64,000 bases of DNA, taken from NCBI RefSeq assembly GCF_027571405.1, contig NZ_CP092968.1:3184001-3248000 (forward strand). The letters run 5' to 3'. Below the pieces are notes generated by a model. That model saw only the letters and a list, made by a program, of their open reading frames with translations. It had not been told where the DNA came from and did no database searches. This document shows, one piece after another, positions 9,669-17,759 of the stretch (position 1 is its first letter; the number at the start of each line of letters is the position of its first letter). The translations under genes and the position numbers were made by a program. Source of the DNA: Methylocystis parvus OBBP. Its GTDB lineage: Bacteria > Pseudomonadota > Alphaproteobacteria > Rhizobiales > Beijerinckiaceae.

Positions 9669-9867
9669 CTTCGGTCCGCCTCCGCAAGGATGTCGCTTCG
9701 ACCTCTCGGGCTTCGCGATGATCCTCCCGCGCGGCGCTTCGCGCAAGCGCTCGAATGATTTCGACCAGAGAAAATTGAATATCCGAATCGATTTCCATGA
9801 TTCCAGCAGACGGACTGGAACCTCTTCCTGCCTTCGAGGCAACCTTTCGGATCTTCGATTGCGACAT
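9559..9867 (-). CDS. Small hypothetical protein upstream of the recombinase
   Basis: A 102-codon frame whose middle (SLVEIIRALARSAAREDH) looks like a genuine amphipathic helix, similar to short proteins often seen just before large serine recombinases in Rhizobiales. It overlaps the recombinase start by about 110 bases in another frame, so only the first two thirds may be real. Another open frame on the same strand (9665-10075, beginning MSLSRGRRPAVEKL) covers the upstream bases; I do not recognise it, and the two might be one frameshifted gene. Function unknown. Confidence 0.35.
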   Translation of the reverse strand: MSQSKIRKVASKAGRGSSPSAGIMEIDSDIQFSLVEIIRALARSAAREDHREAREVEATSLRRRTEDETRSDLRPFFNGATARTFDRRPSGGVPKLRRTQRS

Positions 9868-10112
9868 AGCGAGCGATCATCGCAACGAAGATTTTCTGGA
9901 GGAAATAGCCAAAGCCCATGATCGCAAAATCGGCGTTGTCGTCGCGCAATTGGGATAGGTCTTTACGAATTCGAGAGAACCCACCGCGATTGCCGCGTCC
10001 CTCAAGCCGCGCCTTCTGAGGAAGGGACGCGCGGAGCTTTTCGACAGCGGGTCGACGGCCTCGAGATAGGCTCATATCGGCTATCGCCGATTGGCGACGA
10101 ACATGTTCGACC

Positions 10113-10147
10113 GACCACCAATAGGCAATACGTGCCTATTGGTGGTC
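10113..10147. promoter_or_regulatory. Perfect 15-bp inverted repeat before the broken vapBC genes
   Basis: GACCACCAATAGGCA, a five-base spacer (ATACG) and its exact complement. It ends 17 bases before the antitoxin ATG. Toxin-antitoxin operons are usually autorepressed through such palindromes, so an operator is the natural reading; it could also fold as an RNA hairpin. It is intact although both genes downstream are damaged. Confidence 0.6.
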
Positions 10148-10164
10148 ATATTTGGAGCGCCGAA

Positions 10165-10415
10165 ATGAAGGAGCTTCAGCTCAAGGACGCGGAGGCCACG
10201 CTTTCCGCGCGCTCGATCGCGCCGTGGCGGGCGAGCCCACCATGATCACCCGGCAAGGCTGTCAGGAAGCCGTGCTCGTCTCGTCTGAGGAATGGGAGAG
10301 ACTCGCCAAGGCGCCGAGCTTCGCCGACCTGCTGCTGGCCTTCCCCGGCGGATCGGGAGACGTCCCCGTGCGCCGCCGCAAGCCCGCGCGCGCCTTGCAT
10401 GACGCTGCGCTTTGA
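10165..10415 (+). pseudogene. Type II antitoxin (Phd/YefM-like, VapB partner), frameshifted
   Basis: The ATG at 10165 starts MKELQLKDAEATLSA, the usual antitoxin N terminus, but that frame stops after 26 codons. A neighbouring frame continues the family pattern: LDRAVAGEPTMITRQG, EAVLVSSEEWERL, FADLLLAFPG. A one-base loss (or two-base gain) near 10208-10212 explains the break. A truncated product might still bind DNA but would lack the toxin-binding end. Confidence 0.7.
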
Positions 10416-10418
10416 CCT

Positions 10419-10662
10419 TTGTATTTGCTCGACGCCAACATCGTGTCGGCGGATGCGCCTGCCAAGCGCCGGGTCAGCCCAGAGGCGTGCGCGGTTTGGG
10501 TGATCCCCGCTTCGAGGACATCGCGATCGCCGCCACGGCCACCGTGCGCGGCTTCACCGTCCTCAGGCCAACGAATGCCATCTCGCGCCACTCGGCGTCC
10601 CGTTCGGCAATCGCCTCGCTGATCGACCGGCGCTGCCTCGGAGCCCAAGGCGTCGAACCTGA
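10419..10662 (+). pseudogene. VapC-type PIN-domain toxin remnant
   Basis: A TTG start just after the antitoxin gives YLLDANIVSADAPAKRRVSP, a VapC N terminus with the first catalytic Asp. The next codons jump directly to FEDIAIAATATVRGFTVL, the C-terminal PIN motif, so roughly the middle third is missing. A further frame change then gives HLAPLGVPF, the normal VapC end, and a stop at 10662. An internal deletion plus frameshift makes this an inactive relic. Intact VapC proteins are tRNA-cleaving RNases. Confidence 0.75.
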
Positions 10663-11042
10663 GGTTCCCACCGTAAACATAGAGCGCGGCGCTTTCGGGG
10701 GCGCCGATCAACGCTTCCCAAACCGGCGCCTCCCAGAAGTGGTCTTGCTTTTGTTATTTGCCACTTTTCTCATGGGCGATCTCGTCATAGGCTATTCTTT
10801 CGGATGGGCTGGATATCGTGCGTTTTTTGCGACCTACATTATGGTGGGTCTGATTGTCCGGCTGATCTTTGATTATCGTCGACCTCGACACACCGCGGCG
10901 AGGATTGTTTTAGGGTAGCTAAGTCATCATGACAGAGCTGCGCCGTTCGATAACTAAGGGTCAAAGATGTAATTAATTCGTCACTAAGCCGATCCGGAAT
11001 GACAGGTGTTTGACGTTTTTGCCTTATCTGGAGGCGACAAAG
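10663..11042 (+). other. Intergenic region with a possible small membrane ORF
   Basis: This 380-base stretch follows the toxin remnant. A GTG at 10739 opens 59 codons to 10918 with two clear hydrophobic segments (VVLLLLFATFLMGDLVIGY and a second around AFFATYIMVGLIVRLIF) and a basic end. It lacks a convincing ribosome site and I do not recognise it; it may be a remnant of a membrane gene. The last 80 bases before the AraC gene contain the ACTAAGGGTCA element. Confidence 0.3.
10953..10963 (+). promoter_or_regulatory. ACTAAGGGTCA element upstream of the AraC gene
   Basis: This 11-base word lies 79 bases upstream of the araC-type start and occurs again in the same orientation at 12142-12152 upstream of the sulfatase. 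The shared placement suggests a binding site for the AraC-type protein encoded between them. This is inference from position and identity. Confidence 0.35.
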
Positions 11043-11996
11043 ATGGGCATTCTGGATCGCGAGACCCAATGGACGCAGCTTTCGGTTTCCAGGATCGAGG
11101 ATTTGAGCGACGCCATTCATGGCGCAGGCTTGGACGCCATGCAGATGTCGCGCGCCCCTGTTACGGGAAGTCTGGCTTTCGCGACTTGCGATGACGTCAC
11201 CTGCAACACGGGATATGTTGGCGGCTATGTCTCTATCAAAGGATCGCTTTCCAAGAATATGGTGACGCTTGGCTTGGGCGTCGTGCTGCCGCCGGGCTCA
11301 AGCCAATGGCTTAACGAAACGTTGAGCGGGGATATCGGCGTTTTCCTGCCGGGCGACGTTCAGGATGCGCTTTACGCGCCAGGCTCGATGTATGCGGCCG
11401 CTACGCTCAGTTTTGAGCGCCTGGAAGAGATGGCCGCGAAGATCGGCGTAGCGCTCGATCGAAAGATCCTCTCAGGCAGCGGCGTGGTAAAGGGGCAAAC
11501 GTCCGGAGCAGCCCTTGCTAAACTGCGATCCGAATTTTGGCGGGTGCATTCGGCGGAAGACCAAGGCTGCAAGCCGAGCCCCGCAGCGCTGAGCCGGCAG
11601 TTGCTGGATATATTCATAGGCGAGTTGGGGCGAGAACCGCGTCCTCATCTCTCTCTTATCAATTCGCAAAAATATGCTCGCATTGTCGCTCGGGCGCGAG
11701 AATTCATTTACGAAAATCTCGAGCATCCCCTGTCGATCGATATGATCGCGACAGCGGCCTCGACAACGCGCCGGACGCTGCACCGGGCTTTTGTGACGGT
11801 GCTGAATGAAACGCCCTACAGTTATGTCTTGAAGCTACGGCTCCACCGTATCCGCTGCGAACTTGTCTCCGATGCCGAGAGGCGCTGCACGATAACAAGC
11901 GTTGCAAATCGCTGGGGCATTACCGAACTCGGCCGTTTTTCGCATTGGTATCGCGAGCATTTTGGAGAGCTGCCGTCTCAGACCCTGGCCGGATAG
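11043..11996 (+). CDS. AraC-family transcriptional regulator
   Basis: A 317-residue protein from the ATG at 11043 with GGAGG eight bases ahead; a TTG at 11010 would lengthen it. The N-terminal 200 residues form an uncharacterised sensing domain with little recognisable sequence. The C-terminal 100 residues are a double helix-turn-helix: IVARAREFIYENLEHPLSIDMIA..ASTTRRTLHRAF and TSVANRWGITELGRFSHWYREHFGELPS. It precedes the sulfatase/FGE operon on the same strand and probably controls it, perhaps through the repeated ACTAAGGGTCA site. The inducer is unknown; sulfate esters are a guess from context. Confidence 0.88.
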   Translation: MGILDRETQWTQLSVSRIEDLSDAIHGAGLDAMQMSRAPVTGSLAFATCDDVTCNTGYVGGYVSIKGSLSKNMVTLGLGVVLPPGSSQWLNETLSGDIGVFLPGDVQDALYAPGSMYAAATLSFERLEEMAAKIGVALDRKILSGSGVVKGQTSGAALAKLRSEFWRVHSAEDQGCKPSPAALSRQLLDIFIGELGREPRPHLSLINSQKYARIVARAREFIYENLEHPLSIDMIATAASTTRRTLHRAFVTVLNETPYSYVLKLRLHRIRCELVSDAERRCTITSVANRWGITELGRFSHWYREHFGELPSQTLAG

Positions 11997-12141
11997 CGAC
12001 CCGAGTTTCCGCCAATGAACTGGATTGGCACAATCCGCATAGCGCGCCTTCAGCGCTGCGCATAAAGTTCATCAAAATTGCCGCCGAAACCACGAACAGA
12101 ATATCCATGACGCAATCGTCTATTGCAAGGCGTATCAGGAC

Positions 12142-12152
12142 ACTAAGGGTCA
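12142..12152 (+). promoter_or_regulatory. ACTAAGGGTCA element upstream of the sulfatase gene
   Basis: Second copy of the 11-base word found before the AraC gene, here 117 bases upstream of the sulfatase ATG and in the same orientation. The 270-base gap between the two genes otherwise has no convincing coding potential. Confidence 0.35.
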
Positions 12153-12269
12153 TCGAGGTGATCGATGTGGTCCTCAAGCCCAACGGCGATAGATACTCTT
12201 TGCGCCAAGCCGGCAAGTTCATTCGGACTTAGAGAACCAACGCGCACGGGAAAGCAACAGGAGGCGTCA

Positions 12270-13844
12270 ATGGCAGAAGCTGCGAGCAAGAAGCCGAACA
12301 TCGTCCTCATCTTGTCGGATGATTTCGGATACGGAGACGCGGGCGTTTATGGCGGCGGCGAGAACCGCGGCATGCCGACCCCGAACCTTGACCGGATGGC
12401 GGCCGAGGGCATGCAGTTTCTTTCCTTCTACGGACAGCCAAGCTGCACCCCCGGTCGCGCGGCGATGCTGACCGGTCGCATCCCGAACCGCAGCGGCATG
12501 ACGACGGTCGCGTTCCAGGGACAGGGCGGCGGCCTGCCGGCGGCGGAGTGGACGCTCGCGTCAGTTCTCAAGACGGCCGGTTACAACACGTTCTATTCGG
12601 GCAAGTGGCACTTGGGCGAGTCCGATTACGCGCTGCCTATCGCGCATGGCTACGATGAAATGCGATATGTCGGCCTTTATCACCTCAACGCATATACCTA
12701 CGCTGATGAGACCTGGTTCCCGGATATGGACGCGGATTTGCGGACGATGTTCGAGCAGGTGACCCAGGGCGCTTTGTCGGGCAAGGCGGGAGAAAAGGCC
12801 AAGGAGGATTTCAAGGTCAACGGACAATATGTCAACACGCCGGAAAAGGGCGTCGTTGGCATTCCGTTCTACGACGAATATGTCGAGAAGGCTTCGCTTG
12901 AATATCTCGACAGGAATGGAAAGTCGGGGCAACCGTTCTTCTTGACCGTCTCCTTCATGAAAGTGCATCAACCGAACCTGCCGCACCCGGACTTCAAGGG
13001 TAAGTCGCTGTCGAAGAGCAAATTTGCGGATTCGATCGTCGAGGCAGACACCCGGATCGGCCGCATCATGGACAAGCTTCGTTCGCTCGGCTTGGACAAG
13101 AATACCTATGTGTTCTGGACGACGGACAACGGCGCCTGGCAGGACGTCTATCCGGACGCCGGATATACGCCCTATCGCGGCACCAAGGGGACATGTCGTG
13201 AGGGCGGCAATCGCGTTCCTTCGATCGCTTGGGGGCCTGGGATCAAGGCGGGGTCAAGAAACTCTGACATCGTCGGCGGCCTGGATTACATGGCGACTTT
13301 CGCGTCACTCGCAGGCGCGAAGCTGCCGGAAAAGGATCGTGAAGGTCAGCCCATCATCTTCGACAGCTACGACATGTCGCCGCTGCTGTTCGGCGAAGGA
13401 AAGTGGGAGCGCAAGAGCTGGTTCTACTTCACCGAGAATGAGCTGACGCCCGGCGCTGCGCGAGTCGGCAACTACAAGGCCGTCTTCAACCTGCGAGGCG
13501 ACGATGGCGCACGCACGGGTGGTCTCTCGGTCGACTCCAATCTTGGCTGGAAAGGACCGAACTCTTACGTCGCGACCGTTCCTCAGGTTTTCGATCTCTG
13601 GCAGGACCCCCAGGAGCGCTATGACATCTTCATGAACAATTACACCGAGCACACCTGGACGCTGGTCACGATCAACGCCGCGATCAAGGAGCTGATGCAG
13701 ACTTATTTGAAGCACCCGCCCCGCAAGCTTCAAAGCGAAGGTTACTCCGGCCCGATCACCATCACGCAATTCCAGCGGTTCGATTATTTGCGCGAACAGC
13801 TTGCCAAGGAAGGCTTCCAGATCGGCCTGCCGGTAGGCAACTAG
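12270..13844 (+). CDS. Type I sulfatase (arylsulfatase family)
   Basis: A 524-residue alkaline-phosphatase-fold sulfatase from the ATG at 12270, with AGGAGG ahead of it. Metal ligands appear early (ILSDDFGYGDAG, Asp17/Asp18); the formylglycine motif is Cys59-Thr-Pro-Gly-Arg63 followed by MLTGR; GKWHLGE supplies Lys112/His114; WTTDNGAW supplies the late metal Asp/Asn. It hydrolyses a sulfate ester after Cys59 is oxidised to formylglycine. No signal peptide is visible, so it may act in the cytosol, unusual for exported arylsulfatases. The FGE gene 156 bases downstream is the expected activating enzyme. Confidence 0.92.
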   Translation: MAEAASKKPNIVLILSDDFGYGDAGVYGGGENRGMPTPNLDRMAAEGMQFLSFYGQPSCTPGRAAMLTGRIPNRSGMTTVAFQGQGGGLPAAEWTLASVLKTAGYNTFYSGKWHLGESDYALPIAHGYDEMRYVGLYHLNAYTYADETWFPDMDADLRTMFEQVTQGALSGKAGEKAKEDFKVNGQYVNTPEKGVVGIPFYDEYVEKASLEYLDRNGKSGQPFFLTVSFMKVHQPNLPHPDFKGKSLSKSKFADSIVEADTRIGRIMDKLRSLGLDKNTYVFWTTDNGAWQDVYPDAGYTPYRGTKGTCREGGNRVPSIAWGPGIKAGSRNSDIVGGLDYMATFASLAGAKLPEKDREGQPIIFDSYDMSPLLFGEGKWERKSWFYFTENELTPGAARVGNYKAVFNLRGDDGARTGGLSVDSNLGWKGPNSYVATVPQVFDLWQDPQERYDIFMNNYTEHTWTLVTINAAIKELMQTYLKHPPRKLQSEGYSGPITITQFQRFDYLREQLAKEGFQIGLPVGN

Positions 13845-13864
13845 CGGTTCACCGCTAGATCACG

Positions 13865-13894
13865 CTGCGTCTAGGCGGACTCGCCTAAACGCAG
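13865..13894. terminator. Stem-loop after the sulfatase gene
   Basis: CTGCGT-C-TAGGCG pairs with CGCCTA-A-ACGCAG around GACT, a 12-pair stem with one internal mismatch. There is no T run, so it may be an RNA-stabilising hairpin, or an attenuator reducing read-through into the FGE gene, rather than a true terminator. Confidence 0.4.
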
Positions 13895-13918
13895 ACAAGG
13901 TGATCGATTCTTAGAGAT

Positions 13919-13970
13919 TAGAGCGCGTTCTACGCTAAAATGGGTTCCCGCTTTCTCGCAACGCGCTCTA
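13919..13970. repeat. Dispersed-type inverted repeat
   Basis: TAGAGCGCGTT and AACGCGCTCTA, 11-base perfect arms separated by 30 bases. The GAGCGCGTT...AACGCGCTC layout looks like the REP-like intergenic repeats common in Rhizobiales genomes. No second copy was found in this window by eye. Confidence 0.4.
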
Positions 13971-14000
13971 GCATCGGCGATCTGCCGCTATCGAAGAAGC

Positions 14001-15068
14001 ATGGCCGGCCCGGCGCGGCCATGCCGCGCGGGGGCCGCACGAGCCGTAATTCGTGACTCTAAAACTCGGCCGCGACGGAGCGAAGCGGTGGCTCATATTT
14101 CGACTGGAGCAAAGTCGCCTTCCAAAACGCCGGCGAACGCCGGAATGGTTCTCATTCCTGGCGGAACTTTCCGCATGGGATCGGACAAGCATTATCCGGA
14201 AGAGGCGCCGTCGCACTGTGTGACGGTCGATAGCTTCTGGATCGATGCAACGCCGGTTACAAACCGTCAATTCAAGGAATTTGTGAAGGCGACCGGGCAC
14301 GTCACCTTCGCCGAGATTCCACCCGACCCAAAAGATTATCCCGGCGCGCTGCCGCATATGCTCTATGCCGGGTCGCTGACGTTTTGGCCTCCCACGCATC
14401 CGGTGAATCTCGGCGATTGGAGCCAATGGTGGCAGTTTCTGAAGGGTGCGGAATGGCGTCATCCATATGGACCGAAAAGTAATATCAGCGGACTCGACAA
14501 TCACCCGGTCGTGCACGTGGCCTATTCCGACGCGCTGGCCTATGCGCACTGGGTCGGCAAAGAACTGCCAAGCGAGGCGGAATGGGAATTTGCCGCACGC
14601 GGCGGCCTTGATGGAGCGGAATACGCCTGGGGCGATGAACTCACGCCAGGCGGCCAGCATATGGCCAACACCTGGCAGGGAAATTTTCCAAGCGAGAATC
14701 TGAATTCAGACGGATTCTCCCGCACGTCGCCAGTGAAGGTCTTTCCGCCAAATGGCTATGGCGTCTATGATATGATCGGCAATGTCTGGGAGTGGACGTC
14801 CGACTGGTATGCGCCGAAGCACGAAGCCGACGCCGGGAAAGCGTGCTGCATTCCGAAAAACCCGCGCGGCCCGCGCGAACAGGACAGCTACGATCCTTGC
14901 CAGCCTGAAATACGCATTCCCCGCAAGGTTCTGAAGGGCGGTTCGCATCTGTGCGCACCAAACTATTGCCGCCGTTATCGACCGGCGGCGCGCCATGCCG
15001 AACCGATTGACACGTCGACGAGCCATGTCGGCTTTCGATGCGTGGTCAGGCAGGGCGCGTCATCATGA
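14001..15068 (+). CDS. Formylglycine-generating enzyme (SUMF1-type sulfatase activator)
   Basis: A protein of up to 355 residues with a full FGE-sulfatase domain: MVLIPGGTFRMGSDKHYPEE, DSFWIDATPVTNRQFKEFV, LPSEAEWEFAARGG, YDMIGNVWEWTSDWY, and KVLKGGSHLCAPNYCRRYRP. The two cysteines Cys318 and Cys323 are in the Cys-x4-Cys arrangement that binds copper and oxidises the sulfatase cysteine, so this is a true FGE rather than an inactive paralogue. The ATG at 14001 has a weak ribosome site; a GTG at 14088 preceded by CGGAGCG is an alternative start. It activates the neighbouring sulfatase, and its stop overlaps the next small gene (ATGA). Confidence 0.93.
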   Translation: MAGPARPCRAGAARAVIRDSKTRPRRSEAVAHISTGAKSPSKTPANAGMVLIPGGTFRMGSDKHYPEEAPSHCVTVDSFWIDATPVTNRQFKEFVKATGHVTFAEIPPDPKDYPGALPHMLYAGSLTFWPPTHPVNLGDWSQWWQFLKGAEWRHPYGPKSNISGLDNHPVVHVAYSDALAYAHWVGKELPSEAEWEFAARGGLDGAEYAWGDELTPGGQHMANTWQGNFPSENLNSDGFSRTSPVKVFPPNGYGVYDMIGNVWEWTSDWYAPKHEADAGKACCIPKNPRGPREQDSYDPCQPEIRIPRKVLKGGSHLCAPNYCRRYRPAARHAEPIDTSTSHVGFRCVVRQGASS

Positions 15069-15247
15069 CCGCCGGCACGCCCTCGACGAAAGCGCGGCTC
15101 GTTGCCTGGGTTGCGGTTATAGCCCTATGCGTTTTCATCGTGCTCGGCGTGATGTGGTACGGGTTGTCTACCGAGGTACAGAGGCGCATCTGGCGGGACA
15201 TTGTCGAGCGTCCCAGCGGCCCGATAATGTTTCGATTCATTTTGTAG
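15065..15247 (+). CDS. Small single-pass membrane protein
   Basis: Sixty residues starting at the ATG that overlaps the FGE stop codon by four bases, so it is translationally coupled. One hydrophobic helix (about residues 11-32, VAWVAVIALCVFIVLGVMWY) is followed by a basic amphipathic tail. I do not recognise a family. Its position ties it to the sulfatase/FGE group and to the three further membrane genes downstream. Confidence 0.6.
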   Translation: MTAGTPSTKARLVAWVAVIALCVFIVLGVMWYGLSTEVQRRIWRDIVERPSGPIMFRFIL

Positions 15248-15253
15248 CCGCTG

Positions 15254-15577
15254 ATGGCGTCTATCGCCGCGCTTCATGATGGCGTCAAAGACGCCAAGCT
15301 TGATCGCGAGCCCTATTTCTGGACGGTGCTGAACGATTCCGAGCGACGATCGAGTCGGCTGAGAGAAAGCGTCTTGTCCACCGCGCGTATCATCCTGCTC
15401 GGGCTCGGGATGGACGTCATCTACCAGTACAAGGTGCTGGGCGCCTTCTATCCGGGAGAAGGCGCGCTGGTCGCGCTCCTCTTGGCCTTTATCCCGTATC
15501 TTCTCCTGCGCGGACCGATCGCGCGCGTTGCGCGGCGCTGGATCACGAGAAACCTGTCATCGACGACGCATGGATAG
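15254..15577 (+). CDS. Membrane protein of unknown function
   Basis: A 107-residue protein with a polar, charged N-terminal third and two hydrophobic segments (STARIILLGLGMDVIY and ALVALLLAFIPYLLL) ending in a basic tail. It starts 6 bases after the preceding gene and ends just before the DUF202 gene, so all are one operon. No family recognised; the spacing of charged and hydrophobic parts resembles small inner-membrane accessory proteins. Confidence 0.6.
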   Translation: MASIAALHDGVKDAKLDREPYFWTVLNDSERRSSRLRESVLSTARIILLGLGMDVIYQYKVLGAFYPGEGALVALLLAFIPYLLLRGPIARVARRWITRNLSSTTHG

Positions 15578-15581
15578 GATT

Positions 15582-16040
15582 ATGGAACCCACCACTCGCC
15601 AATCCAACCCCGATCAGATTTCCGTCGAGCTGTCGTCGCGCCGCACTGGAATGTCATTTCAGCGCACGCGCATGAGCGCAGATCGCACATTGATGTCCGT
15701 CATCCGCACGTCGCTGTCGCTCATCGGATTCGGGTTCACCATCTTTCAGTTCTTCCAGAAACTTCGTGATCAAAACGTCGTCATGCATGCGGGCGCGGCG
15801 CGCAATTTCGGCATCGCGCTGGTCGGGCTCGGCATCGTCATGCTCATCGGCGGCATCATCTATCATATCCAGTTCATGTTGCATCTGCGGCATCAGCGCG
15901 ATGCGATGATTGCTGATGGCCTCGTTCACGGAGAGAGTCAGTTTCCCGTTTCCCTCACGCTCCTCACCGCAATCATATTGCTTCTGATTGGCGTCACGGC
16001 GATCGTCAGCATGATCTTCAATATCGGTCCCTTCGGATAG
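15582..16040 (+). CDS. DUF202 (YidH-type) membrane protein
   Basis: About 152 residues from the ATG at 15582, which directly follows GGATAGGATT; upstream in-frame starts overlap the previous gene. The core RTGMSFQRTRMSADRTLMS followed by VIRTSLSLIGFGFTIFQFF is the DUF202 signature, with two more helices at about 90-112 and 130-150. DUF202 proteins are small inner-membrane proteins of unknown role. It is fourth in the AraC-adjacent operon after the sulfatase and FGE genes. Confidence 0.8.
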   Translation: MEPTTRQSNPDQISVELSSRRTGMSFQRTRMSADRTLMSVIRTSLSLIGFGFTIFQFFQKLRDQNVVMHAGAARNFGIALVGLGIVMLIGGIIYHIQFMLHLRHQRDAMIADGLVHGESQFPVSLTLLTAIILLLIGVTAIVSMIFNIGPFG

Positions 16041-16062
16041 ATCGAAAGAGTGAGGACTTCCT

Positions 16063-16440
16063 ATGCTGAAGGAGTGGCTTGTCGCCGCCACGCAGCAGGC
16101 GGTGGTGGTGATCAATCTGATGGTCCTTGTCATCATTCTGATCGGGACGGTCGAGGCCTTCATTCGGGGCGGCTGGGTGTTAATATCATCTCAGGCCGGC
16201 CATGAGCGGCGCGATGTCTGGCTGCGCTATGCTCGCTGGCTGGTGGCCGGCCTCACATTTCAACTCGCTGCAGACATCATCGAGACCTCGATCACTCCAT
16301 CATGGGAGGAAATCGTGAAAGTCGGCGCAATAGCTTTGATCCGAACCTTCCTTAATTTCTTCTTGGAGCGAGACCTCGCTGAAATGCGGGAGCGGCAGAA
16401 TGAAATGCGAAAATCCAAATGTGTCGACGCCCCGCCATAG
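16063..16440 (+). CDS. DUF1622 membrane protein
   Basis: A 125-residue protein matching DUF1622: an N-terminal helix (VVVINLMVLVIILIGTVEAF), the charged loop with RYARWLVAGLTFQLAADIIET and the C-terminal helix IVKVGAIALIRTFLNFFLERDL. Function unknown. It ends the run of four membrane proteins that follows FGE. DUF1622 and DUF202 proteins in one operon suggest a small membrane complex associated with the sulfatase system, which is inference. Confidence 0.8.
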   Translation: MLKEWLVAATQQAVVVINLMVLVIILIGTVEAFIRGGWVLISSQAGHERRDVWLRYARWLVAGLTFQLAADIIETSITPSWEEIVKVGAIALIRTFLNFFLERDLAEMRERQNEMRKSKCVDAPP

Positions 16441-16756
16441 CTGCTCTGTCGATGGGATGTCCGATCCCGGCGATGGCGGGTTGGCGTCGCTGGCGTAATA
16501 GAGGCAAAAACGCTGTTCGCCATTCAGCGGGCTGTTTTAAGCTGGAGCGCCAATGGCGATATCAGCCACACTCAGCGGGCGGAGGCGCGTTCTCGCGCCG
16601 TTTATGGCGCCAATTACCGTTCCCGCAGGCCGGCCGCGATGAATACGTTTCTAAGCTGAGCCGGATTGATTCCCATTCCGCTGAATGTCAGCGACGTCGC
16701 CACAGAACCTGGGGGAATCCCATAGGACTACCGACAGCTCAATTTCCCTCCACCGG

Positions 16757-17313
16757 TCAGGCGACCGACGTTTGCGCGGTCCGCCTGGGCGTCTCGCCTT
16801 TTTCGACCGCTGGGAAGGCCAGCTTGAGTATCGCGCCCCCGCCAGGCGTCTCCTCGACCCAGATGCGGCCGTGGAGTTTCATCATCAGCTCCCGGGCGCG
16901 ATGGCAAGGCCGAGCCCCGTCCCTGGCGCCGCCTCGCTCTTTCGCCAGAATGGCTCGAAAATCATGTCGCGATGGGTCAGTTCCACGCCTTCCCCGTAAT
17001 CGACGACTTCGACCTCGCCATTCGCCAAAACGCGGACGATCACCACTCCTCCAGCAGGTTCAGCGCGCGCGGCGTTTTCGATAAGGTTGGTCACGACGCT
17101 CTCCACAGCCCACTCATAGCCTCTTATGACGACGCGGCTCGGCGGCGCTTCGAACGCGATACGGCGGCCATGAGCAAGTGCAATCGGCGTATAGTCGGTC
17201 GCCACGGCAAGAACCGTCTCCCCGAGATCGAGTTCCGGGACGGTCGGGGCTAAGCTCTTCTCCTCGACTTGCGCCAGGACCAATCCCCTCGCCTTTGGAT
17301 TGGGATCGCCCAC
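16757..17313 (-). pseudogene. Sensor histidine kinase remnant (ATPase domain, frameshifted)
   Basis: The frame from about 17313 reads an HATPase_c domain: VVTNLIENAARAEP (N box), VVDYGEGV (G1), FWRKSE and GTGLGLAIA (G2), then stops at 16885. A shifted frame continues RELMMKLHGRIWVEETPGGG (normal kinase C terminus) to a stop at 16757. The dimerisation/His domain, sensor and membrane segments are absent upstream, where the IS5 element and non-coding sequence lie. It is a 3' fragment of a kinase gene with no partner regulator. Confidence 0.75.
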
Positions 17314-17759
17314 GATATGAAATGTTGAGTTGCGCTCCAGGCGTCCAGGCCGCGGGCGCTTGCGACAAAGCGAAGACGGCTATGGAGGGTTGCCCTGGGG
17401 GAAATCCGGGGCGTAGTCTGGGCTGGGTGTCTCGCTGATTTTCGTCCTCGGATTCGAAGCGGCTACGCGCCGCTTTTTACCAGGGATCGCGCATTGGCTC
17501 GGGTTTGTCCCGCGCGCGGCGGCGACGTGAGCGAACGACGGGCGGGCGACAACGCTCGGCATAAACGAGCGCTGAGGCGCGCCGTCGCTTAAACTCGACA
17601 AGGCCAACAAGTTGCATCGCATCCCGGCGGCGGACCCAAGATTTGGATTGCGTTTCTTGAGGCTGCAGCCATTTGTCGACGCTGCTCGGCATTGCGGCCA
17701 GTTTACCGTAACGAACGCCGCACCTACCGATTATTTTGTCACACAATGCTCTCGACGCC
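17314..17759. other. Non-coding remnant region between kinase fragment and IS5
   Basis: About 446 bases with open frames on both strands but none with recognisable motifs, ribosome sites or conserved-looking composition. It may hold decayed upstream parts of the histidine kinase gene, but I cannot trace its domains here. Nothing else is supported. Confidence 0.5.
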
